The notes under the pieces were generated by a model, which worked only from the letters and a program-made list of their open reading frames with translations, was not told the origin of the DNA and did no database searches. This document shows, piece after piece, positions 26,477-35,312 of a stretch of 64,000 bases of DNA. The DNA comes from Micromonospora_E sp048060115. GTDB taxonomy: Bacteria > Actinomycetota > Actinomycetes > Mycobacteriales > Micromonosporaceae. The translations under genes were made by a program, and so were the position numbers. Where the stretch lies: contig NZ_JBHMIM010000022.1 in NCBI RefSeq assembly GCF_048060115.1, forward strand, positions 33,956-97,955, in the 5' to 3' direction. Each line of letters starts with the position of its first letter. The first letter of the stretch is position 1.

Positions 26477-26686
26477 ATGTCTGTCAGTAGCTATGCCGTC
26501 GAGGGAATGACCTGCGCGCACTGCGTCGCATCGGTCACCGCTGAGGTCGGCAAGATCGCCGGGGTCACCGGGGTCTCGGTCGACCTCGCCGGCGGGCAGC
26601 TCACCGTGCGCAGCGAACCGGCGGTGAGCGACGAAGCAGTCGCCGAAGCGGTCGAGGAGGCCGGCTACCAGGTCGTCGCCGGCTGA
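26477..26686 (+). CDS. copZ: Copper chaperone CopZ (heavy-metal-associated domain)
   Basis: A 69-residue single HMA domain: MTCAHC with Cys13 and Cys16 (Cu(I) ligands) and a typical ending AVAEAVEEAGYQV. GAGGAGG precedes the ATG. It would deliver Cu(I) to the ATPase encoded on the opposite strand next to it (26755-29094), whose N-terminus has the same domain. Convergent orientation relative to copA means separate transcription, probably under the same regulator. Confidence 0.93.
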   Translation: MSVSSYAVEGMTCAHCVASVTAEVGKIAGVTGVSVDLAGGQLTVRSEPAVSDEAVAEAVEEAGYQVVAG

Positions 26687-26730
26687 GCTGCACGCCGCTC
26701 GTACGCCGGCTGAGCTGCACGCCGCTCGTA
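26677..26730 (+). repeat. Tandem 27-bp duplication at the copZ 3' end
   Basis: A 27-bp unit beginning CGCCGGCTGAGCTGCACGCC occurs twice head to tail (26677-26703, 26704-26730) and a third partial copy begins after it. The first unit contains the copZ stop codon, so the duplication did not alter the protein. Confidence 0.85.
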
Positions 26731-26754
26731 CGCCGACTGTCTGTCAGCCGCGCG

Positions 26755-29094
26755 TCAGTCGACCGGGTCTGCCGGCTGGAACCGGCGTAGCCGCAAACTG
26801 TTGGTCACCACGAAGATCGACGACAGGGCCATCGCCGCACCGGCGATCATCGGGTTGAGCAACCCGGCGGCGGCCAACGGCAGGCCGGCGACGTTGTAGG
26901 CGAAAGCCCAGAACAGGTTCCCCCGGATGGTACGCAGCGTACGGCGCGACAGCCGGATCGCGTCGCCGACGGCCAGCACGTCACCGCGTACCACGGTGAC
27001 GTCGGCCGCCTCGATCGCCGCGTCGGTCCCGGTGCCCATCGCCAGACCGAGATCGGCCTGGGCGAGGGCGGCGGCGTCGTTGACCCCGTCGCCGACCATG
27101 GCGACGACCTTGCCGTCGGCCTGCAACTGCCGCACGGCATCGACCTTCCCGGCGGGCAGCACGCCGGCGATCACCTCGTCGATGCCCACCGCTTCGGCGA
27201 CCTTGCCGGCGACCGTGGCGTTGTCGCCGGTCAGCAGGACCGGAGTGAGACCGAGGCGGCGCAGTGCGGCGACCGCCTGGCGGCTGGTCGGCTTCACCAC
27301 GTCGGCGACGGCCAACACGCCACGTACCTGCCCGTCCCAGCTGGCGGCGATCGCGGTCCGCCCGGCCGCCTCGGCGTGTGCGATCGCGTCGGCGAGACCG
27401 GCCGGCATGCTCAGGCCCTCGTCGGTCAGCAGGCCCGGCCGGCCGGCCAGCACCGTACGGCCGTCGGCCGTGCCACGGACGCCGAGCCCGGCCAGGTTGG
27501 CGAACCCGGTCACCGCCGGCAGCACACCGGCCCGCTCCTCGCCGCCCGGCACGTCGTTGGCCGGCAACTCGTTGGCCCGATCCTCGGCGGCGAGTGCGAT
27601 CGCCCGGGCGATCGGATGCTCCGAGGCCGCCTCCACCGCCCCGACGAGCCGCAGCAGCTCGTCGCGGTCGGTGCCGGCGGCGGGTACGACGTCGACCAGG
27701 GTCATCCGACCGGCGGTCACGGTGCCGGTCTTGTCCAGCAGGACGGTGTCGACCCGCCGGCTGGACTCGAGAATCTCCGGACCCCTGATCAGGATGCCGA
27801 GCTGGGCACCGCGCCCGGTGCCGACGAGCAACGCGGTCGGCGTGGCCAGACCGAGGGCGCACGGGCAGGCGATGATCAGTACGGCGACCGCTGCGGTGAA
27901 CGCGACGGTGGGCCCGCTGCCGGTGCCCAGCCAGTACCCGAGGGTACCGACCGCCAGCGCGATGACGATGGGCACGAACACGCCCGAGATCCGGTCGGCG
28001 AGCCGTTGGACGGCCGCCTTGCCGGTCTGTGCCTGCTCGACGAGGCGGGCCATCTGGGCGAGCTGGGTGTCGGTGCCGACCCGGGTGGCGGTCACCACCA
28101 ACCGACCGCCGGCGTTTACCGTCGCGCCGATCACCGGATCTCCCGGCGCCACCTCGACCGGGACGGACTCACCGGTGACCATGCTGGCATCGACCGCCGA
28201 AGACCCACTGCTGACCGTGCCGTCGGTGGCGATCTTCTCGCCGGGGCGGACGACGAACTGGTCACCGACGACGAGCCGGTCGATCGGCGTCCGGGTCTCC
28301 CGGCCGTCGCGCAGCACGGTGACCTCCTTGGCACCGAGCTCCAGCAGCGCCCGCAGCGCCGCCCCGGCACGCCGCTTCGCGCGGGCCTCGACGTAGCGCC
28401 CGAGCAGGATGAACGAGGTCACCCCGGCGGCCACCTCGAGGTAGATGTTCGCGGCACCCATGCTCCGGTCGACGGTGAGGCTGAACGGGTGGGTCATCCC
28501 CGGGACCCCGGCGTCGCCGAGGAACAGCGCCCACAGCGACCAGCCGAGGGCGGCGAGCGTGCCTATCGACACCAGTGTGTCCATCGTCGCCGCACCGTGC
28601 CGCAGATTGGTCCACGCGGCCCGGTGCAGCGGCAGGCCGCCGTACACCACGACCGGGGCGGCCAGCGCCAGCGAAGCCCACTGCCAGTAGGTGAACTGCC
28701 AGGCCGGCACCATCGCCAGGAAGATCACCGGGATGCTCAGCGCCACCGACACCCGGACCCGGGTGAGCAGTGGAGTCAACTCGTCCGGGTCAGCCGGACC
28801 GTCGGCTCGGGTGGATCGTCCGTCCGCCTCGGTGGCGGACGCCTGCGGTACGGGTGGCAACGTGGCGGTGTAGCCGGTGCGTTCGACGACGGCGATCAGC
28901 TCGTCCGGGGTCACCGCCGGGTCGGCGACGGTCACGGTGGCCTTCTCCGTCGCGTAGTTGACCGTGGCGGTCACCCCGTCGACCCGGTTGAGCTTCTTCT
29001 CGATCCGGGCGGCGCAGGAGGCGCAGGTCATCCCGCCGATGACCAGCTCGATCCGGGTCCCGACGGCGGGACTGCCCGCTTCGGTGCCGTGCAT
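26755..29094 (-). CDS. copA: Cu(I)-exporting P1B-type ATPase CopA
   Basis: Predicted 779 residues. ATG 29094 is chosen because GAGGAG lies 7 nt upstream; ATG 29112 is an alternative. Domain order: an N-terminal HMA with CASC (Cys24, Cys27), eight membrane spans, the actuator (MVTGESVPVE), the CPC copper motif in membrane helix 6 (IIACPCALGLATPT), the phosphorylation motif DKTGTVTAG, nucleotide-binding HP (SEHPIARA) and hinge GDGVNDAAALAQAD. It pumps Cu(I) out of the cytoplasm. The start region overlaps or abuts the end of the upstream His-rich protein gene, so they form an operon. Confidence 0.94.
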   Translation of the reverse strand: MHGTEAGSPAVGTRIELVIGGMTCASCAARIEKKLNRVDGVTATVNYATEKATVTVADPAVTPDELIAVVERTGYTATLPPVPQASATEADGRSTRADGPADPDELTPLLTRVRVSVALSIPVIFLAMVPAWQFTYWQWASLALAAPVVVYGGLPLHRAAWTNLRHGAATMDTLVSIGTLAALGWSLWALFLGDAGVPGMTHPFSLTVDRSMGAANIYLEVAAGVTSFILLGRYVEARAKRRAGAALRALLELGAKEVTVLRDGRETRTPIDRLVVGDQFVVRPGEKIATDGTVSSGSSAVDASMVTGESVPVEVAPGDPVIGATVNAGGRLVVTATRVGTDTQLAQMARLVEQAQTGKAAVQRLADRISGVFVPIVIALAVGTLGYWLGTGSGPTVAFTAAVAVLIIACPCALGLATPTALLVGTGRGAQLGILIRGPEILESSRRVDTVLLDKTGTVTAGRMTLVDVVPAAGTDRDELLRLVGAVEAASEHPIARAIALAAEDRANELPANDVPGGEERAGVLPAVTGFANLAGLGVRGTADGRTVLAGRPGLLTDEGLSMPAGLADAIAHAEAAGRTAIAASWDGQVRGVLAVADVVKPTSRQAVAALRRLGLTPVLLTGDNATVAGKVAEAVGIDEVIAGVLPAGKVDAVRQLQADGKVVAMVGDGVNDAAALAQADLGLAMGTGTDAAIEAADVTVVRGDVLAVGDAIRLSRRTLRTIRGNLFWAFAYNVAGLPLAAAGLLNPMIAGAAMALSSIFVVTNSLRLRRFQPADPVD

Positions 29095-29104
29095 GAGTCG
29101 CTCC

Positions 29105-30013
29105 TCAGCCATGGTCGTGGGTCTGGTCGGGCCCGTCGGCGGCTGCGGTGAGCTCCACCGAACGCACCGAGTCGGCGTGCCGGAACTCCAGGAAGAGTCG
29201 GTAGCGACCGGCGTCCGGTACGTCGGCGTGGAAGGTGAGCTCGGGCCCGGCCGCTGTCCGCCCGTCGTCGGGGGCGCCGTCGGGATGTACGTGCAGGTAC
29301 GCCAGGTCCGCCTCGCGCAGCACGACGAGGTGCCCGTACGCGCCGAGGTGCGGTTGCAGGTCGCCGACCGGGGCGCCGGCGCGGCTGATCCGCATGGTGA
29401 GCCGGCTCGATCCGCCAGGGAGGAGGTCACCGGTCCACTCGACGCGGTACCCGTCGACCTCGACGGCTGGCGTCGGTGCCGGCAACGGGCGTGGTTGGTA
29501 GTTGCCGGCGACGGCCAGGTCCACGCCCAGGGTGAGCCCGTGGTCCAGTGCGGCGGGCTGGAAGTCGGCGAAGACCCGGTACTGCCCGGCCTCGGGGAGG
29601 GTCAGTGACTGCGACCAGGTGCCGGCCGGGTCGAGTTCGGGGTGCAGGTGCTGGAAGCCGCTGAGGTCGCGGCGTACCACGATCAGGTGCAGGTCACGTT
29701 CGTGGGTGGTCGAGAAGTTGGTGACCGGTCGACCGTCGGGCCCGGCGATGTGGAACCGGTACTCGGTCGGTGTGTCGGCCGGCACCGCGCTGGTCTGGGG
29801 GACCAGTCGGTATCCGGCGGCACCGGCCAGCAGCCCGGCCGCGGCTGGGTCGGTGGTCGGGTGGCCCCCGGCGGTGGTCGGGTGGCTCTCGTGGCCCCCG
29901 GCGGCCGCCGGCTCGACCGAGGCCCCGGTCAGCTTGCCGAGACCGATCGCGCTGACGAAGACACCGGCCAGCGCGAGTCCGTACAGACCCAACCGTACGG
30001 GTGTGGAGGTCAT
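29105..30013 (-). CDS. Exported His-rich protein, probable copper handling
   Basis: Predicted 302 residues from ATG 30013. An N-terminal signal/anchor (LGLYGLALAGVFVSAIGLG) is followed by a His-rich linker (GGHESHPTTAGGHPTT) and two related beta-rich domains with HERDLHLIVVRRDLSGFQHLHP and GAYGHLVVLREADLAYLHVHP, ending in THDHG. The repeated H-x-L-H-x-H pattern suggests periplasm-side metal binding. It is co-transcribed with copA from a CsoR-like operator, so copper buffering or delivery is the likely job. I do not know a characterised homologue. Confidence 0.75.
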   Translation of the reverse strand: MTSTPVRLGLYGLALAGVFVSAIGLGKLTGASVEPAAAGGHESHPTTAGGHPTTDPAAAGLLAGAAGYRLVPQTSAVPADTPTEYRFHIAGPDGRPVTNFSTTHERDLHLIVVRRDLSGFQHLHPELDPAGTWSQSLTLPEAGQYRVFADFQPAALDHGLTLGVDLAVAGNYQPRPLPAPTPAVEVDGYRVEWTGDLLPGGSSRLTMRISRAGAPVGDLQPHLGAYGHLVVLREADLAYLHVHPDGAPDDGRTAAGPELTFHADVPDAGRYRLFLEFRHADSVRSVELTAAADGPDQTHDHG

Positions 30014-30095
30014 CGCTGCGTACCGCCTTGTGGTCGCTTGCCCGTTCTGCTCGCTTGCCGGCATACCCCGGTAGGGTTTCCTGGAGCAACCTACC

Positions 30096-30112
30096 ATACC
30101 CTCGGGGGGTAT
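30096..30112 (-). promoter_or_regulatory. CsoR-type operator of the His-rich protein / copA operon
   Basis: ATACCC-TCGGG-GGGTAT lies about 85 bp upstream of the gene start. Its inverted GGGTAT/ATACCC arms around a GC-rich centre fit known CsoR operators in actinobacteria. Copper binding to CsoR releases such sites. Confidence 0.75.
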
Positions 30113-30119
30113 TTACGGG

Positions 30120-30413
30120 TCAGCCGCGCTTCATCAGCCGCCCCACGGCGGCCATCATCTCGGTGGCCATCTCCTGCGCCCGGCCCTCGGCGGACCCTTC
30201 CTGCATGCAGTGCCGGGCATGCCCGTCGAGCAGGCCGAGGGCGACCTTGTCCAGGGCGGCCTGGATGGCCGAGATCTGGGTCAGCACGTCGATGCAGTAG
30301 CGATCCTCATCGACCATGCGCTCGATGCCGCGCACCTGCCCCTCGATGCGGCGCAACCGGGCCTGCAGCTGGTCCTTCGAGGCGGTGTAGCCGCGAACTG
30401 GTTGGCTGGTCAT
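30120..30413 (-). CDS. csoR: Copper-sensing repressor CsoR
   Basis: A 97-residue all-alpha DUF156 protein. The start pattern LQARLRRIEGQVRGIERMVDE is typical. The Cu(I) ligands Cys40 (RYCIDVL), His65 (GHARHC) and Cys69 are all present, which distinguishes CsoR from formaldehyde- or sulphur-sensing relatives. It should repress its own promoter (site at 30428), the copA operon (30096) and perhaps copZ (26435) until Cu(I) binds. Confidence 0.93.
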   Translation of the reverse strand: MTSQPVRGYTASKDQLQARLRRIEGQVRGIERMVDEDRYCIDVLTQISAIQAALDKVALGLLDGHARHCMQEGSAEGRAQEMATEMMAAVGRLMKRG

Positions 30414-30427
30414 TGCCCCAGGTTAGC

Positions 30428-30443
30428 AACCCCCAGGGGGTAT
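30428..30443 (-). promoter_or_regulatory. CsoR-type operator of csoR
   Basis: AACCCCCAGGGGGTAT lies 15 bp upstream of the csoR start. The ACCCCC/GGGGGT palindrome matches the CsoR operator type and indicates autoregulation. Confidence 0.75.
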
Positions 30444-30522
30444 CAGGCCCAGCCCGTCGTCGTCCCGTAGGCCATGCCGGCTTCTCAGTGGCCGCCGCCG
30501 TGCGGCGTACGGACACGCGCGG

Positions 30523-31806
30523 TCAGAGGATCCCGTTCGCCCGCGCAGTGGCCTCGTTCTCCAAGTGTTCCGGGTACGTCTCGGCGAAGGCCGAGCGGCC
30601 CTGCTTGTCGATGGCGACGAAGAAGAGCCAGCCGCCGGCCGGCGGGTCCATGGCACCCTCCAGTGCCAACCGGCCGGGGTTGTTGATCGGAGTCGGGACC
30701 ATGCCGCGCAACTTGCGGCTGTACGGGTTGTCCACGCCGATCAGTTCGTCCTGGGTCATCTCACTGGAGGTCTTGGTCGGTTGGCCGGTCGCCTCCAGCC
30801 AGTAGTTCACGGTGACGTCCATCTCCAGACAGCCACACGGGAAATCGCCGTACACCCGGTTGTAGGCGACCCGGGCGACCTTGCCCAGGTCCTCCGGGGT
30901 GCCGGCCTCCGACTGCGCCAACGACGCGGCGATCAGCGCCTCGTACGGGGAGATGCCCCGTTTGGCGGTGACCCGGTCGGCGAAGTCCAACTCCTCGGTG
31001 ACAGTGAGGAAATGGCCGACCATCGTCTGCAGGATCTGTTCGGCGGTCATGTCCGGCTCGAGCGCGTAGGTGTCCGGGTAGAGGAATCCCTCCACGGAGC
31101 GGGACGGCTGCTGGCCGTCGGTGCGCTCGAACCACCAGTCCGGTACGCCGAGCGCGATCGGGTCGGCCGCCGCCTCCTGGAACTGGGCGACCGGCAGCCC
31201 GCTCGCCTCAGCCAGCAGGTTGAGGGTCTGCCTGGTGCTGCGCCCCTCCGGGATGGTCACCTGGTTGGAGATCTTGTTGCCGAGGTCGAGCAGCATCGTC
31301 AGGGCGGCGTCGGCCTTCATCTGGGCTCGCAGGGTGTATCGCCCTGGCTGGATGGACTGACTGCGGGAATCCGCCCGGGCGGCGTCGACGAAGGCGGCGG
31401 CGCTGCGGACCACTCCGGCATCGACCAGGGTGGCGGCGATGTCGGTCGCGGTCTCGCCGGCACCGACCTCGATGGTCACCGCACCGGTGCCGGTGCCGCT
31501 GTAGTCGGGAGCGAAGAGCATGCTCTGGATGCGGTCCGGCCCGTAACGGTAGGCGCCGCTCAGACCGGCCAGCAGGACCACCACCACGGCCAGCATGAGG
31601 ATCGGGCCGCGACTGCCGCCCCGGCGCCGGGTGCCGCGCCGGCGTTGGCCCGAACGGCTGTCGCTGTCGGTACGTCGGTCCGCGCCTGTGCCTGTGCCCG
31701 CGCCGCGGCGCCGGTCGGTTCCTCGTCGGCCGGTTCCTCGTCGGCCGGCTTGTCGGCGACCGGTCGGTCGGCGCTCGTCGAAGGTGAGGTCCAGTTCGTC
31801 GGTCAA
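30523..31806 (-). CDS. mltG: Endolytic transglycosylase MltG-like protein
   Basis: Predicted 427 residues. TTG 31806 is chosen because AGGAAGG lies 7 nt upstream and conserved-type sequence (TDELDLTFDE) follows; the upstream frame is unlikely. A long Arg/Gly-rich cytoplasmic tail encoded by small tandem repeats (near 31709-31745) precedes one membrane span (ILMLAVVVVLLAGLSGAYRYG), then LysM-like and YceG catalytic regions with the catalytic Glu in SLAQSEAGTPEDLGKVARVAYNR (quoted in part) and the Asn-rich YSRKLRGMVPTPINNPG. It cleaves nascent glycan strands at the membrane. It is not next to ruvX/aroE, so it may be an additional copy. Confidence 0.88.
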   Translation of the reverse strand: MTDELDLTFDERRPTGRRQAGRRGTGRRGTDRRRGAGTGTGADRRTDSDSRSGQRRRGTRRRGGSRGPILMLAVVVVLLAGLSGAYRYGPDRIQSMLFAPDYSGTGTGAVTIEVGAGETATDIAATLVDAGVVRSAAAFVDAARADSRSQSIQPGRYTLRAQMKADAALTMLLDLGNKISNQVTIPEGRSTRQTLNLLAEASGLPVAQFQEAAADPIALGVPDWWFERTDGQQPSRSVEGFLYPDTYALEPDMTAEQILQTMVGHFLTVTEELDFADRVTAKRGISPYEALIAASLAQSEAGTPEDLGKVARVAYNRVYGDFPCGCLEMDVTVNYWLEATGQPTKTSSEMTQDELIGVDNPYSRKLRGMVPTPINNPGRLALEGAMDPPAGGWLFFVAIDKQGRSAFAETYPEHLENEATARANGIL

Positions 31807-31900
31807 CGACAACCTTCCTGTCTCCGCGGCACCGTCCGCCGCGACAGGATATTGTAGTGATAGATATCGATGCAATTGCCCGGGTTGCTAGGTTGGCTTC

Positions 31901-33205
31901 GTGAATCACACTCGGGCCGCGCTCTACCTCGACTTCGACAACGTGTTCATCGGCCTGTTCAAGCTGGACCCGGCGGTGGCGATCCAGTTCGCGAGCAACC
32001 CGGGCGCCTGGCTCGGCCGCCTGTCGTCGATCTCCGCGACCGACGGGGTACGCCGATGGCTGATCCTGCGCTGCTACCTCAACCCGTCCGGCTGGGTAGG
32101 CAACCGCAGCCCCACCGGCGAGCAGGAACGCCTGTTCTTCTCCCGGTTCCGGCCATCGTTCGTCCGGGCCGGCTTCGAGGTGATCGACTGCCCGCGCTAC
32201 AACGCCACCAAGAACGGTGCGGACATCCGGATCGTCATCGACGCCATCGACGCGCTGACCGCGGACACCCACTACGAGGAGTTCGTCATCGCCTCCGGCG
32301 ACTCCGACATGACACCGCTGCTGCAGCGACTACGCCGATCCGACCGGCGGACCATGATCGTGTCCCCGGCCGACGCCGCCGACGCCTTCGTCGCGATGGC
32401 CGACCGTGTGCTCGACAGTGAACAACTACTCGCCCTCGTCCAAGGCGACCCGATGAACCTTGACGGCGACGCCGACGAGACACCGGACACCGGTTTCAAC
32501 GGCGGCCCGACGGCCCGGGATCAGGCCCGGGACGAGGCGTACGCGACGCTGCGGGCGATCGTCCTGGCCGAGTACGACGCCGCCAGCACGCCGATCAACA
32601 TGGCCGCGCTCGCTCAGCGGCTGCGCAGTGAGCTGGATCGGCCGATCACCGTGACCAACTGGTTCGGTTTCGGCAGCTTCGCCCGCGCGCTGGAGAGCCT
32701 GGACCTGCCCAACCTGCGGATGTCGCAGCACCTGATCTGGGACGACGCCCGGCACACCCCGCCCGAGCCGGCCGCGACCACCGCCCACGGCGGCACCCTG
32801 CCCGAACCTGTCGAACGGCTCGCCGAGTTGCTCAACCTGCCCCGCATCCCACCGGAGTGGTGGCCGCCGGTCTACCAGACGCTCGCCGACTACGCCGGCA
32901 CCCACCAGTTCAACCTGACCCAGTGCACGAGTTGGGCCCGGGACCAACTCCACGATCAGGGCGTCCCGGTCAGCCGCGGCGCCGTAGCGTTCGTGGTACG
33001 CGGCACCTCCTACGGTGGCCGGCCACTGCACGGTCAACCACCGCCGAGCGGCACCGAGGTGGGTGCGGCCTTCGTCGCGAACGTGCTCAACCGGGCGGAC
33101 GCGGCCGGGATCGCCTTCGACCACCAGGAGACCGCCGTGGTCCACGACTGGTTGGGGGTGCCTCGACCGAACGCCGCCGACCCCGGTCAGCCGCCGCCCG
33201 GGTAG
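31901..33205 (+). CDS. NYN-domain (PIN-like) nuclease with C-terminal LOTUS-like region
   Basis: Predicted 434 residues, GTG start. The N-terminal ~180 residues form a NYN/PIN-like domain: acidic residues in LYLDFDNVF (Asp11, Asp13), ADIRIVIDAIDAL and ASGDSDMTPLLQRL make the metal site, so ribonuclease activity is likely. After a linker, two stretches (ATLRAIVLAEYDAAS with ALAQRLRSEL, and LADYAGTHQFNLTQCTSWARD) resemble OST-HTH/LOTUS-type RNA-binding folds, though this is only by pattern. Role unknown; it could act in RNA turnover or defence. Its end overlaps the convergent gene by 19 bp. Confidence 0.8.
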   Translation: MNHTRAALYLDFDNVFIGLFKLDPAVAIQFASNPGAWLGRLSSISATDGVRRWLILRCYLNPSGWVGNRSPTGEQERLFFSRFRPSFVRAGFEVIDCPRYNATKNGADIRIVIDAIDALTADTHYEEFVIASGDSDMTPLLQRLRRSDRRTMIVSPADAADAFVAMADRVLDSEQLLALVQGDPMNLDGDADETPDTGFNGGPTARDQARDEAYATLRAIVLAEYDAASTPINMAALAQRLRSELDRPITVTNWFGFGSFARALESLDLPNLRMSQHLIWDDARHTPPEPAATTAHGGTLPEPVERLAELLNLPRIPPEWWPPVYQTLADYAGTHQFNLTQCTSWARDQLHDQGVPVSRGAVAFVVRGTSYGGRPLHGQPPPSGTEVGAAFVANVLNRADAAGIAFDHQETAVVHDWLGVPRPNAADPGQPPPG

Positions 33206-33705
33206 CGGCGAAGCCCGAGCCTGGCGTACACCGCCGAGGGCGGCGTACGGGTCGCGCGGCAGGCGAGGTCCTCCAGGTACCGCCAGGTCTGCTGGCCGGA
33301 CTTGCGGCGCTCGTCGAGGACGAAGGGCGCCACCGACTCCCAGACCCGACGGATCGAGGTGCCGTTCGATCCGATGATCAACCCCTCGTCGACGATGCCG
33401 TGGGCCACCAGCTTGCCGAGGTCGTCGTACCGACCGGCAACGATGCGGATCTTGGTCCGCACCTCCTTCGGGAGATCCGTGTACGCCACCGGAGAGACGA
33501 AGTCCTTGTTCAGCCGGTCGAAGACGTACCGGCGGGCGTCGAAGAACTCCTCGGACCGGAACTGGTCGAAGATCTCGAGGACGACCGGCAGGGCGTACCC
33601 GGCGGACGCCGTCCGGTTCTGCCGGATCGCCAGCAGACCTGACACAGCGAGCGAAACGACCGAGATCACGATCGCCGTCAGGTTCGTCAGGGTCTCAACC
33701 GGCAC
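33187..33705 (-). CDS. Small membrane-anchored protein, DUF4760-like
   Basis: Predicted 172 residues from GTG 33705 (the open frame extends upstream but through an unrelated promoter region). One N-terminal membrane span (LTNLTAIVISVVSLAVSGLLA) is followed by a cytoplasmic helical domain (FRSEEFFDARRYVFDRLNKDF, then RYDDLGKLVAHGIVDEGLI). This pattern fits the DUF4760 family of unknown function. No Shine-Dalgarno sequence is obvious, so the start is uncertain. Confidence 0.65.
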   Translation of the reverse strand: MPVETLTNLTAIVISVVSLAVSGLLAIRQNRTASAGYALPVVLEIFDQFRSEEFFDARRYVFDRLNKDFVSPVAYTDLPKEVRTKIRIVAGRYDDLGKLVAHGIVDEGLIIGSNGTSIRRVWESVAPFVLDERRKSGQQTWRYLEDLACRATRTPPSAVYARLGLRRYPGGG

Positions 33706-33802
33706 AAAGTCAAACCTAGGCGGACGGTGCAACCGGTCGGTCCGGACTGCGGCCAGGGCCCTCGGTATACGCTGGCAGGCCCGACGGACGTAGGAGCGAT
33801 GG

Positions 33803-34378
33803 ATGGACGTACGGCACCGGCTCACAGCCCTGATCGCCGTCGGCGCGCTGGCGTTGACCGGCTGCGGCGACACCACCGCCGACGGCACCGCGCCAGCGGC
33901 CGCAGCCACGACCACCGCCGCACAGCCGGGCACCGCCGCGTCGACCGACCCGGCCGCGTCGACCGACCCGGCCGCGGAAAGCTACGACTTCACCGTCGAC
34001 ACGCTGGACGGCAGCAGGTTCGACGGCAGCAGCCTGGCCGGCAGACCAGCGGTGCTGTGGTTCTGGGCACCGTGGTGTTCCACCTGCCTCGGTCAGGCGA
34101 AGCGGGTCAACGCCCTCGCCGCCGACTACGCCGACGACGCCACCGTGCTGGGCGTCGCCGGGCTGGACGGCGAACCGGCGATGCGTGACTTCGTCGAGAT
34201 GGCAGAGCTGACCGGCTTCGCGCAGCTCTCCGACGAGCAGGGCGTGGTGTGGAAGAAGTTCGGCATCACCGCGCAGAGCACCTTCGTCGTTCTCGACTCC
34301 GCCGGTGCCGTCGCGGCCCGAGGCCACGTCGACGTCGACGAGCTGCCCGCAACCCTCGACCGGCTGCTGGTGGACTGA
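33803..34378 (+). CDS. TlpA-like thiol-disulfide oxidoreductase lipoprotein
   Basis: Predicted 191 residues. A lipoprotein signal with lipobox ALTGC (Cys21) is followed by an Ala/Thr-rich linker with a repeated STDPAA and then a thioredoxin-fold domain with WCSTC (Cys92, Cys95). It would act at the outer face of the membrane as a reductant or disulphide exchanger. The next gene starts 2 bp after its stop and encodes CcdA, which supplies electrons from cytoplasmic thioredoxin, so the two form a redox pair, for example for cytochrome c maturation or secreted protein repair. Confidence 0.87.
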   Translation: MDVRHRLTALIAVGALALTGCGDTTADGTAPAAAATTTAAQPGTAASTDPAASTDPAAESYDFTVDTLDGSRFDGSSLAGRPAVLWFWAPWCSTCLGQAKRVNALAADYADDATVLGVAGLDGEPAMRDFVEMAELTGFAQLSDEQGVVWKKFGITAQSTFVVLDSAGAVAARGHVDVDELPATLDRLLVD

Positions 34379-34379
34379 C

Positions 34380-35231
34380 GTGACCGACGCGCCGCTGGCC
34401 TTGGCCCTGGCGGCGGGCATGCTCGCTGCGGTCAACCCGTGCGGGTTCGCGTTGCTGCCGGCGTACCTGTCGATCCTGGTGGTCGGGGACGGTGCGACCG
34501 GTGCCGGCCGGGGGGCCGCAGTCGGTCGGGCGTTGGCCGCGACCGCGGCGATGACCGCCGGCTTCGTCGCCGTGTTCGGCGTGTTCGGGCTGGTCGTGGC
34601 ACCCCTGGCCGGAGCCGTCCAACGCCAACTGCCGTGGGTCACCATCGGCATCGGCCTGCTGCTCGTCGTGCTGGGCGCGGTGCTGCTGGCCGGCCGGCAG
34701 CTACCCGGGCTCGGCGTGGGTGTGTCGCGGGCCCCGGACACCGGCCGGTCGGCGCTGTCCATGGTCGTGTTCGGGATGGCGTACGCGGCGGCCTCGCTGT
34801 CCTGCACGATCGCCCCGTTCCTGGCGATCGTCGTGACCAGCCTGCGGGCTGGTTCCCTCACGTCCGGGGTCGCGTTGTTCGTTGCCTACGCCGCCGGCAT
34901 GGGACTGACCGTGGCGGTCGCCGCCGTCGCGGTCGCCCTGGCGCGGGACGGGTTGTTGCGCCGGGTGCGCCGGGCGGCACCGCTGCTGTCCCGCCTCGGT
35001 GGCGTGCTGCTCGTCGGTGCCGGCGGCTACGTCGCCTGGTACGGCTGGTACGAGGTCCGGCTGCTGGGCGGCGCCGACGCCGCTGATCCGATCATCGACG
35101 GCGCCGCGGTGGCCCAGCGCTGGCTGGCCGCCACGTTGGACCAGGCCGGTCCCACCGTGCTGACCGTTGTCTTCGTCGCGCTGCTCGCCATCGCCGCACT
35201 GACCTGGCTTCTCCGGCGTTTTCGCACGTGA
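34380..35231 (+). CDS. CcdA/DsbD-type thiol electron transporter
   Basis: Predicted 283 residues from GTG 34380, 2 bp after the stop of the TlpA-like gene. Six or more membrane spans. The redox Cys pair is visible in VNPCGFALLPAYLS (first Cys) and SLSCTIAPFLA (second Cys), as in CcdA. It moves reducing equivalents across the membrane to the TlpA-like partner. The last ~60 residues add a loop and one more span not found in the shortest CcdA proteins. Confidence 0.88.
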   Translation: MTDAPLALALAAGMLAAVNPCGFALLPAYLSILVVGDGATGAGRGAAVGRALAATAAMTAGFVAVFGVFGLVVAPLAGAVQRQLPWVTIGIGLLLVVLGAVLLAGRQLPGLGVGVSRAPDTGRSALSMVVFGMAYAAASLSCTIAPFLAIVVTSLRAGSLTSGVALFVAYAAGMGLTVAVAAVAVALARDGLLRRVRRAAPLLSRLGGVLLVGAGGYVAWYGWYEVRLLGGADAADPIIDGAAVAQRWLAATLDQAGPTVLTVVFVALLAIAALTWLLRRFRT

Positions 35232-35312
35232 GAAGCGGGGTACCTAGGCGGCGGCAGGGGAATCGGCGGTATCGCTCGTCGATCCGTGGCACGACGGCAA
35301 CGGGAAGCGGGC

